Source of the DNA: Phlyctochytrium arcticum
Taxonomy: Eukaryota > Chytridiomycota > Chytridiomycetes > Chytridiales > Chytridiaceae
Length of the DNA stretch: 64,000 bases
Assembly: GCA_025602905.1 (NCBI GenBank)
Contig: JAHLKI010000033.1
Coordinates: 62,001-126,000, forward strand
Direction of reading: 5' to 3'
Shown here: positions 11,530 through 24,081 of the stretch, in pieces
Numbering within the stretch: position 1 is the stretch's first letter
How the letters are laid out: each line of letters opens with the position of its first letter
Notes under the pieces: model-generated
What the model saw: only the letters and a program-made list of their open reading frames with translations
Databases searched by the model: none
Told to the model about the DNA's origin: nothing
Program-made: the position numbers and the translations under genes

Positions 11530-12853
11530 ATGTCGGTTACCGTCGGGAACTCAGAGTTCCGACCTTTGCCAACGAACCCAAGCGCGAAAATAACTGGTGT
11601 GCACGAATCTCTACTTCAAGAATGCGAAAAAGACATCATATGGTACCGAGATAATTTTTTTGGCAAAGGTACGGATGCATCACCATTTTTCATACGTTGT
11701 GGGGGAAGTTCTCACCAAATTTGTGTTCTTTCTTACCTTAGCCCACATGAACTACCTTGCATTAGACTCTCCCCGTGGACCTTTGGCAATTTCGATCATT
11801 CGAGATGGTGATATTTATAAAGCATTGGTCCGAACAACCTCTGGTAGCGAGCGATTGAGTGTATCTGCCTCTGGGGTGAACGTCGCATGGTGGCGAAAAG
11901 TACTCGGTTTTGGGCCATCGGTGGATAATCTCATGGAATCCATCTCACGCAATATCCCCGTCCCCAATTTGAAGCTCACCAAAGATACCAATTTGGCGAA
12001 TGAGCTTTTAGCTATGGAGGAGCGACAAGTCATACGAAGTTACAAATTTGGAGTGGCCTATGTTGGACCAGGACAGTGCTCAGAGGAGGAAATGTTTTCG
12101 AATAAACAGGGTACAGCATGCGCCGACATTCATCTATTTCTCCACAATCTAAATGGACTAACGGAATTTTCCAAGATTATTCTTCACCAAAGTTCAAGGA
12201 ATTCTTGAATTTTTTGGGTGAAACGATAGAGCTGCGGGGCTGGAAAGGGTATCGGGCCGGTTTGGACGTAACAGGAAGTAAGTCGGACCTATTCTTCAAG
12301 GGAAACCATGAGCTTATTGTGATATATAACAGGCAATATGACGGGGACCCACTCGGTTTATACAAAATGGCAAGGTTACGAGATCATGTTTCATGTTTCC
12401 ACCCTTTTGCCCTTTATTCCAGGCGATCGTCAACAACTTGAACGAAAGCGCCACATTGGCAATGATATTGTCGTGATAGTCTTCCAAGAATCAGATGTAC
12501 CCTTCCAGCTGGGGTCTATCACGAGTCATCAGAACCACGTAATTGCTGTGGTCCAACCTCATGAAACTGATCGATATAAGCTGGTCGTGGCTCCCAAGAG
12601 TGGAGTGCCCGGGTTCACGCCAGATTTGCCAGAACCCTGTGTGTTTGGTCGAGATGCAGTCAGTCGAGACTTCTTTTTACATAAACGTAAGCTGATTGAA
12701 TTGCTGGGAAACATTTTTTGTAAATTAATCACTTTACCTTTGGCAGTTGTCAATGGGGAACGAGCCTCTTACAAAGCTCCAAGTTTTGCACCGAAAATTT
12801 CACGAACTCGTTCAGTCCTACTTTACGAGGTGGCCTCGAAGTTTTTGAAGTAA
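11530..12853 (+). CDS. Compact Rap/Ran-GAP domain protein
   Basis: Five exons join in frame: 11530-11668, 11742-12110, 12176-12277, 12333-12686 and 12747-12853 (356 aa). All four introns (73, 65, 55 and 60 nt) are GT-AG and phase 1. The ATG at 11530 follows an in-frame TAA. The family pattern is clear: WYRDNFFGK, then GPLAISI, FLNFLGETIELRGW, EIMFHVSTLLP, RKRHIGND and NGERASYKAPSF. The Asn of HIGND (about residue 247) matches the catalytic 'asparagine thumb' of Rap1GAP, so a GTPase-activating role on a Rap- or Rheb-like small GTPase is expected. Unlike tuberin, SPA-1 or RalGAP, it has almost nothing outside the domain: no PDZ, GoLoco or long helical scaffold. The intron between exons 4 and 5 is a multiple of three without a stop, so it can also be read through. 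The neighbour at 13237 is convergent. Confidence 0.9.
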
Positions 12854-13236
12854 AGAAAAACTTATGGATTGATTGGATGCGCCAACTTCCGATCTATGTA
12901 GAAGCTCCTCCCTCGCATAATAGAGAAACCCCGTAACCTTCATCATACTTGCGTGATCGGAACACGATCTTAGAGATGTAACTCTTGGGGAACAAAATCT
13001 TTGACTCCGTACTCAATTCGCAGCTTATTTTTCTCTATTTACCTGTTTACATTTCGCTTGACGTTCCCTCCATCCACTGATTTAAACTTATACCAGCTTG
13101 TTAAAATCGTTACAGACCCGTGAAACTTCCAAAATCAATTCATTTGTTGGTTGGATTGCTTTACTGCTCATACTGCTATACCGGTACATCACGCATTTTT
13201 AGAGTCTATCTCAACTAACTAATTCTGGGATCTAAT
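12854..13236. other. Convergent 3' intergenic region
   Basis: 383 nt between the RapGAP and Reeler stop codons. It is AT-rich and should hold both transcript ends. I see no gene. Confidence 0.5.
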
Positions 13237-13938
13237 TTATGCCAGATAAGCTGGGTTCCGGGGGAATGCGATGTGTCTCGGTGCGATTGTCCGATCTGGC
13301 CCCGGGATTTGGGAGGTGAATGTGGTGGGGGATGCGGCATTATTTGCGCCAATGGTGAGGGGTATGCTGGCGAGAGATGAAAATCCCTTGCGGTCACCAA
13401 GCACTACTATAGCGAAAACTGTAATGCTTCCAGTATCGCCCACATTCGGCGTCCATTGAAATTCGACAGGAAAGTTTTTAGACACCGATGATTTATGCGA
13501 TAATGTGGCTCGCATTCCATATTCCTTGCAGTCATGTCCCTGGGCGTTTTCCCCATCCAAAGTCTGTCATGGAAAAATCATCAATGCTTGACGCACTTTC
13601 ATTAATTTCATTAAATTTTTTGAAACAATTACCTGAAAGTTCTCTTGGTTGAATGTTGTCCACTGCCCCAGGTGAGTAGCATCACTTTGAGTGCGAGCTG
13701 CGTACAATAGAAGTCCTCTGAACGTCCCTTCCCCGCTAATCGTGATCTTGGTTGGCTTTCCAATCGCAAGCTGCCCGTCAGCAGTGATGTTCATCGAAAC
13801 GGACTGTGTGATGGCGCCCATCATTCCCACGTGGCCGATTTCCTGGGTATTTGCGGTACATGTTCCTGCCGAGGTTGGAAATGCAGATATAAATGGTGTG
13901 CATAAGACTAGCAGCGCAAAGAAGATAGAGAAAGGCAT
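13237..13938 (-). CDS. Secreted Reeler-domain protein
   Basis: Two exons, 13938-13633 and 13563-13237, separated by a 69-nt phase-0 intron; 210 aa. The N-terminus (MPFSIFFALLVLCTPFISA) is a strong signal peptide with likely cleavage near residue 20-25. The rest fits the Reeler (reelin N-terminal) domain of about 130 residues: ITISGEGTFRGLLLYA, a Cys pair in the right places, FQWTPNVGD and a final beta-strand segment. No transmembrane segment, DOMON or cytochrome b561 domain follows, so it is a free extracellular domain, as in small insect Reeler 'defence' proteins. In fungi the function is unknown; a cell-surface or secreted binding role is inference. It points away from the nucleoporin gene, with about 770 nt between their starts. 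Confidence 0.85.
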
Positions 13939-14704
13939 ATTGGAAAGATGTCTGATGTAGAGACAGGAATCGGACTTTCATTCGTTATTTATAGCGAGGT
14001 GATGTCGGTCTGGCAAATGTCATTATCTCGGTCATAGCAGCGCATAATAGCACTGTATATGATCTTGCACGGCTCGCACGGCCCCAAACTATCCTCCCAG
14101 CCATCCTCCATATGACCATTCATTTGGCTACCTGAGGTCGTGAGCGACTGAGCGGAGTCCACAGCGCAGCCAAGGCCCAACTTTTCAGGCAGGGTGCGAT
14201 GGACCTTTGCGCCGCCATGGGTACGCAGGCCTCTGTGAACAAGTCATATGCGAGGAATACATGAGGATGCCATACTTCCAGCTACGAATTGAAATGTATA
14301 TCATCATTGACAAAGGGTCCCCGGACGATAACATCCAAATGCAAAAATTCGGTCCCTCCAAGCTGAACACTCAGTCCCCCAAGTTCCAGCAATATGAAAA
14401 AGGCAAAGATCGGCATTTCAACTCACTCTACTTATTCGAGCCCTCGGGGACTGACTGTGTGTACTATCCATGTTTGCAAATCCCCCAAGCCAAATTTCAA
14501 AGTCCAAATTCCAAACCGCACCAAGTATCCAGAGCCTGCGCCTCACTACGAGGGTCAAACCCTACCTCGAACAGTGTCATGTTTCTGCATTGAATCTGCA
14601 AAGCCAAAAGTTCAAGAATCAAGATCAATCTTGCAACTGTTTGTCAGAGGATCTGTCGGCGCTAGACGAATTTGACCACTGCTACGCTTTGGCACGGACC
14701 CAAA
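13939..14704. other. Divergent promoter region between Reeler and nucleoporin genes
   Basis: 766 nt between two divergent starts. Three overlapping plus-strand open frames cross 14207-14675, but none has a recognisable domain or clean splice link to the nucleoporin frame. It may contain an unrecognised first exon of the nucleoporin. Confidence 0.45.
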
Positions 14705-17700
14705 ATGTACTGGTACATAGAGAGCCCGTTCTCTTTAGACTGTCCGAACTCGCCACAACCCCTCACCTACCACCTGGACACTTCACAACATCCCTCAAAC
14801 ACTTTCACAGATGACCTTCCACCACTGAGCGGGGTCATTCCCCTCAGCACCCTGATTCCTAGATCCGTTATTGTTTGGCGACTGCTTGCAAACCGTCGAG
14901 TTCTGGAGCTGCGCCGGACTTTCACAGCCTCGGCAGCGTCCGTCAACTCCGACGCAGACCAAACACTGTCAACCCATGATCTGCCAACTTTGACAAACAC
15001 AAACATTCCCGTACATATCACATTTCCTTTCCCGGTTCTTCAGACACCGCGAATATGTCTCTCGGACGATTTCGGGGAGGTTCACGTCATGGCTGTTACG
15101 GCCGACGGGACTTTTTGGCGAGTCGGGTTTCGAACTCCAGATGTCTTCTACGAGGAAGGATGGAGACGGAAACATGTCACCAGACGACCTATACAAGCAC
15201 TACGCAGTCAAAAGCCTGTTGTGGTCCAATTTCCAGACCAGTACACGGCCTTGGTCGGATGTGCCTCTGGAATGCTGGTCTTATTACAATGCGACAGGCC
15301 TAACGAAAGTGATGAAATGGATGACGACACACAAGATGGTTGGTACTATTCTCTTCAAAGTTAACCCAAAGGAATATTGATCTTGATGCATACAGAAGAA
15401 TATCAAGAGCGTATTTTGATGGAGGCTAACTACATTCAACAAATCAAGTCTGCTACCCCAGCCACATTAAAGCGGCTGCTATCCCCCTTCATTGGTACTG
15501 CAAGACAGACGAGCATTGTGGAGGAGGAAGACTCCGGCCGCCAACCGATTGCCCTCAGCTCGGTGAAAGCGTATGAGCTAGTTTTGTGTAGGGACAGGCA
15601 GCTTCGGATATGGAATTTGAAAACTCAGAGCAAATGGCGAACAGTCCCGTTATTTCACGACATACCAAAAAAGGGTGAACTGGATACTTCCTCAATCTCA
15701 CGGGCAAAGGATGCGCCATTGACGCATGCGATACCGAGGCATTACATTCAAGTGTTTTATGAGGAAAAGCTCGGAGAAAGTGAGGGGGAGGATTTTCCTT
15801 CTGAAGGAGATACCAAGTTCCTTGTTGCAATATATGTACCCTCTGTTACATCCGCTGAGGACTTCTTTGCCATCTACGAAGGCCGCATCGACCGATACGG
15901 GGATATGCAGGAGTTTGAACATAAAATTTCCAAAGCCGTGCCCAATGTCAGTTCTGAGACTCTCGTTGACTTTGTCGTCACAAACAAGCCATTCACCGCA
16001 ACAGGCCCCGAATGGTCGATTTGGGGCCTTTGGGAGAAAACGTCAGGCGAAGGCATCGTTCGATTCACGGAGTTGTGGGAGCTGGATTATGATCCCGCGA
16101 TCGAAATGTTGGAAGGTGAGCCCGAGGTCGAAATGGTGGTGGAAACTCAATGGTCAATGGTGCTTGGTCCGAATTGGGACATCCCCAGAATTAACTGGAA
16201 CCACGCTCAGCTTGCTGATATCTCAAAGCAAATGCTCGATGAAGCTCTCAACCCAAGAGAATTTTCAGAGTCAACCTTGTCGTTGGCCCTAAAGCGCTTT
16301 GAAGCGCGATCTGGGGCAATGTTTACAGATAGAGAACCCTCATCACCAAAAGCTACATTGGCGTCAAGAATCGAAAGAGCCATTGATTCGGCTACAGATA
16401 GCTCGACTGAGGATGCACTCACCCACTGGAAAATGTTTTACGCCATTTGCCAAGAAATTCAAATTCAGGAGAATGCTCCCGCAGCACTGGAGTACGATGC
16501 CATTACTGGCTTGATGGCGGTTGCGAAACGCGGACTGATATCCGTCGTTCGTGAATGCGACCCAGTCGAAGTTTTACGAACAGTCCAGAAAGGCTACGTT
16601 ACTGTAGACAAATTTCTCGACATGCCAGATGATATAATGGCAAATTCACTCCCGAAGTTTGTTAACCTCAGTAACCGAAGCTTATTGATTGACTATTTCA
16701 AGGTCATCAACTGGATTAATACCCATGTTCCCGATGCTACGGCGCAGCATATGGAGAAGCATATTGGAAATGTTGTGGCTGCTGGACTGCCAAATGGTAC
16801 ACAGGCTCTTGCGGAAGAAGTCTCAGAAAAATTCATCAAGCCACTGGTGCCTGCACAAAATGAGGTTTCGAATTTTAAAGCGCCGTTCTGCAAATTGACG
16901 CCTGGCTTTTTTCAAGGATTTTTGGATACCCTTTTGAGCTTGGACGATGGACCTGATAGTCGTGACCAGATGGATGTTCAAACGCCAAACTCCAGTTTTT
17001 TCACAAATGCGATGATTGCCAGCGTTTTTCAACAGTCGTCCCACACCCGGCTACTGATTGCTCGGCAATTGGTGACTGTGCTGACCTTTGCGTACTGCGT
17101 CATGCGAAAAGATGTAGCAGTTGACGTTATCGGTCGCTCATTTTCCGCTTTGCATACCTGGTCCATTGCAGATATTATGGCTGCTCAAGTCTTGAAACCC
17201 ACTCGGCAATTGACGTTACCATCTCCAAAGAGCATCACCGGCGAGTTGCAAAAACTGACTTTAAAAACCGAGTCAGTCCACAGTCAACCTTTTCAGCGCG
17301 AGCAGCTGGTTGCTCATCTATTGCAACACCACTACCGACCGCCATTTGATTTCGGTGGTGAGGACTATGGGAATCTTTTGATACGCGCTTGTGAATGGCT
17401 ATACCAACGACTGGGCTTTGGGGACGACCTCGTGCGATCGCGCGTGTTATTGCAGGTCGCAAACAAGTTGGTCAGCTATGGACACGCGGACGCTGTCCAT
17501 GGCCTGATTTTCGGAATACCAATATCACCGGCGGTCGAATTCTTGCGAGGGAGAATATGGGTAGAAAGATCTGAATGGGAAAAGGCATCCAACGCCTTTG
17601 AGAATGCGGCTCTTAAGCTGGGTGAAGATGGACCATTAGCTGGTGCAAATTTGTCGGAAGTTCTTCCCTCGGATATCTTCACCACTGGGATAACGGCGTA

Positions 17701-18724
17701 CTATGAGTACGTCATGAACTTGTTTCAAAGGAAACATGCCGCGAATATGGTCATCCAATATGGAAAGCTGGCCATCCAGAAGTATGGGGTTAAAGGGGGA
17801 TCGCACGCAGAAGCGGTAAAGGCCATCTGGAAAAGCGTTTTCTCCAGTAGCATGGAAGCCAAAAACTGGGAAGAAGCGTATTGTGCAGTTGTTGCCATGT
17901 CTGATCCTACTACGAAATTGGTGTGCATGCGCCATTTTATTCGCGCACTGTGCACCAATGGCAATATCAAAGAGCTGTCGGCCCAATATACCTTTCCGGA
18001 CTACGAGGACGAAGTCGAAAATGAGCTTGAATCTATGGCGCGAATGACTTCCATACAAAGTGTCTTGGTTGGCGATGAGGTCAATTACCATCGCATTCTC
18101 TTCTGCTACTACATTGAACGAAGCGACTTTCCTGCAGGTTGGTATTTGCTCATCACAAGGGAGAATGTTTCTTTACTCACCACAACTTACTAGCTGCTCG
18201 CATCATGTACGTATATGCCAGACGGCTAGGAGCATTTTCGGAGAAGCCCGACGGTACTGGTGTATCCCTTTCCGCCATATTAGTGGAACAAGTGAGATCA
18301 TATCTTGCAGCCATAAATGCGCTGAGCGCTGTACCCTCCGAACATCCTTGGATCCTTGCGACTGTACGGATGGGGGACAATTCAAAGGTTTGAAGGATAT
18401 ATTTGAGCCCTCACTGACAGGAAACTGATGGCACTTTAGACACCAAAACGTCGACGTATCGCTGCAGCAGCTTATGACCCTGAAATTGCCAGATCGGAAT
18501 CAGCTCAAACGGTGGATGTTCTCCTAATTTCCGATCTCCGCAGAGAATATGCATTGGCTCTTGCCAAACTCACTTTGTCTCGCACGCTATCAGAGCAACT
18601 GAGTAAAGGATTACCACATCCGGAGGACGCATTCTCGTTGTATTTGCACCAAGGGCTGTACGATGAGGCTTTGTCCCTTGGTACCCTGTTCGATTTGGAC
18701 CTGACCAAGGCATATGTCGTTTAG
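14705..18724 (+). CDS. NUP160: Nucleoporin of the NUP160/NUP120 family (Y-complex)
   Basis: Four exons: 14705-15338, 15396-18137, 18194-18387 and 18440-18724 (1284 aa). Introns are 57, 56 and 52 nt. NUP160/Nup120 is a structural arm of the Y-shaped (Nup84/Nup107) scaffold of the nuclear pore. The N-terminal 500 residues look like the beta-propeller (VIVWRLLANRRVLELRR, then a VRLWNLKT-like CRDRQLRIWNLKT). The rest is alpha-helical solenoid. The third junction restores the conserved SAARIMYVYARRLG-type helix, which supports the splice choice. The start is the first ATG of the frame; an upstream exon cannot be excluded. The protein stops at LFDLDLTKAYVV, where human NUP160 continues for more helices, so the C-terminus may be truncated. 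The stop is followed within 20 nt by a Fanzor-like relic on the other strand. A TGTAAAT word lies at 18730-18736. Confidence 0.87.
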
Positions 18725-18742
18725 CATTTTGTAAATTATATT

Positions 18743-19185
18743 TTATTTAAAAAAAAATATAGAGCAAGAAATATGGAAGATGGCCCGCATATCTCTTGCC
18801 GCATTCACGTCACGATTCCAGTGGGTCAAACAGCCGTGGCAGACCTTGACCTGCAAGAATGGTGAGCGTTTTGGCAATGTTCCCTCTGTCAAGTAAATTT
18901 CAGCAGGACGAAAGATTCCCACGCTGATACCCATGCCGTCGGTGCTGATGCGACAACTACGGAGGCGATTGACTGCGGTAGCTTTCTCCAATTTGAATGC
19001 CCCATCTCTACCAATGCTCATGGATACACGCATCATCACCTGGCCGTTTCCAAAGTGCAAATGGTGTTGGGAGATACACTGGAGAATCCTCGGAATTCAC
19101 CGGAGGTGCTTTTTTTTCAAGAACTCTGATAATTTGTTGTTATGGACGTGTTGCCCCAAACACTGGCAATTACCTCCTGTTTTCC
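18743..19185 (-). pseudogene. Fanzor/TnpB-like nuclease relic (C-terminal end)
   Basis: The minus-strand frame 19060-18743 ends with VCHGCLTHWNRDVNAARDM. In the Fanzor/TnpB superfamily of RNA-guided nucleases a zinc-finger CxxC is followed by the RuvC-III motif (N)RDxNAAxN, and this stretch fits well, with the catalytic-position Asp present. A WGNTSITT segment in another minus frame (about 19175-19122) resembles the 'GN/GD' region upstream of RuvC-II in fungal Fanzors. Between them the frame shifts, and the expected first CxxC pair is not visible. The N-terminal and middle domains are absent. It is therefore a decayed fragment, not an active nuclease. Its 3' end abuts the nucleoporin stop codon. 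The motif is short, so confidence is moderate. Confidence 0.6.
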
Positions 19186-19630
19186 GTTTGCCATTTGAAT
19201 GGCTGTAGCACTATTGAGATTTTTTTGAAGTTTTGAGCGGATGCGCATTTGACGCGTTTCGAATTAGGAGGAATTCGACGTAGAAGAGCAAGTGCGTAAG
19301 ATATACTGAAAATGGAAAATTCTGTACTTATGGAGTTGTTGCCCCGAGCCTACGCTCGAATCTCATATTTTTTTTACTCCATTCAGACGGAATTTTCAGT
19401 CTTAACATTTTGTAGACGTGTTTTTTTCCAAAATGGCCGAAAATGGGTGACAAAACAAACACAGTTGGGACCATATCTTAGCTTGCAAGCTCTGTTAAGG
19501 CGAATCTGAAAACTTGATTGATTCTGGATAGAAATTGTGCAAAGAAAATAATACTGTAACCATCAGGATGTCTGTCTATGCAATTTACAAGAAATTTTTC
19601 TAAAACCTAAATTTAGGTTCAAATAACGCG

Positions 19631-19721
19631 TGGCTCAGAGGGTTAAGTGGATGGAATAACGTACCCGGGAATATCCGATGGTATCAGGGGCATAGATTTC
19701 TCAGTTTCGAACCTTTTTTTT
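19631..19721 (+). ncRNA. tRNA-like Pol III unit (SINE-like or tRNA pseudogene)
   Basis: TGGCTCAGAGG at 19631-19641 fits the tRNA A box (TRGYNNARNNG). GTTTCGAACC at 19704-19713 approximates the B box (GGTTCGANTCC). A run of eight T at 19714-19721 would terminate Pol III. The bases flanking the two boxes cannot pair as an acceptor stem, and the A-B spacing of about 70 nt is long, so a working tRNA is unlikely. No second copy was found in the window. Confidence 0.4.
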
Positions 19722-20224
19722 ATTCTAAAGGTTAACTACAACTTGAAATTATGTGATTGGATATGAGTTCAAAGTCGAATGGGGTCAGGTTAATGGTAGT
19801 TACAATATATATGTCCAGGAACGTGTATTATTCACATTCTCAGTCTATGATAAATATCAAACATTTTTCCTATTCATGTGCGGATTTTCTTTATAAGATC
19901 TGCAATAGAGACCCCAAGTAGCAAATTTCAGGCTCAGTCGCCAATGGGTACCGTGGCACTCATTAGTAATAGTTTTTTAAACATGATCCTACATCGAACA
20001 CGGCTTGAGGGTATAATCAGGATCAGGAACCCTCCTCCCCTACTCCCGCCGGGGTTAAAAATGTGCATAACAATGATGCCCATGGTACAAAACCGTGGCC
20101 TGCAGGGATTTTGGATTCGGCATTCGTTCTACATTTAAGGGTACTTGCTGCAGTGGGTAAACCATAAATATCGTATACAGAAGGTCATCCGTCGAAAGCC
20201 CAGAAATATTGCCAAAAAAGCTAG

Positions 20225-23711
<3,487 letters not shown>

Positions 23712-24081
23712 CCGAAGACTCTCACATTCTTACCAATTGCTTACATGCGACTGTAAATTACTCCCCAAACCAAATGTAACTGCTGCATACGAAGTGCCAA
23801 TTTTGATGATACACGATACAGACATCTTGAGAGATTTCCGATTTTCTCATGAGATCGTCAGGCAGTACAGGTTCCGCAGTGCACCTATGACCGGAGTATT
23901 CTTTCCAGCTGGAAATGGAAAACACTGAGGGTGACCCTTAGAGTTGCCCTCAGCTCGCTTAATGTACCGTAACTGACTCTCTTGCACGATTGAATAGTAG
24001 ATTCGGATTTCGGCAGATTGAACGTTGGTTGATGAAAGAATCTGAGAATTAATTCGCGCAGACTGGATATCACCTCTCATC
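23712..24081. other. Intergenic region, kinase to coiled-coil gene
   Basis: 370 nt between a stop and the next ATG on the same strand. It should contain the kinase 3' end and the next promoter. No gene seen. Confidence 0.5.

Larger units (their letters stand above)
18725..20224. other. Relic-bearing interval between nucleoporin and histidine kinase
   Basis: 1.5 kb without an intact gene. It holds a Fanzor-like relic (18743-19185), a tRNA-like Pol III unit (19631-19721), and otherwise AT-rich sequence. The small open frames at 19312-19509 and 19878-20138 show no domain. Confidence 0.5.

Noticed and set aside
19625..19725. A functional tRNA gene
   Set aside because: Acceptor-stem arms do not pair and the B box is imperfect; kept only as a tRNA-like unit.
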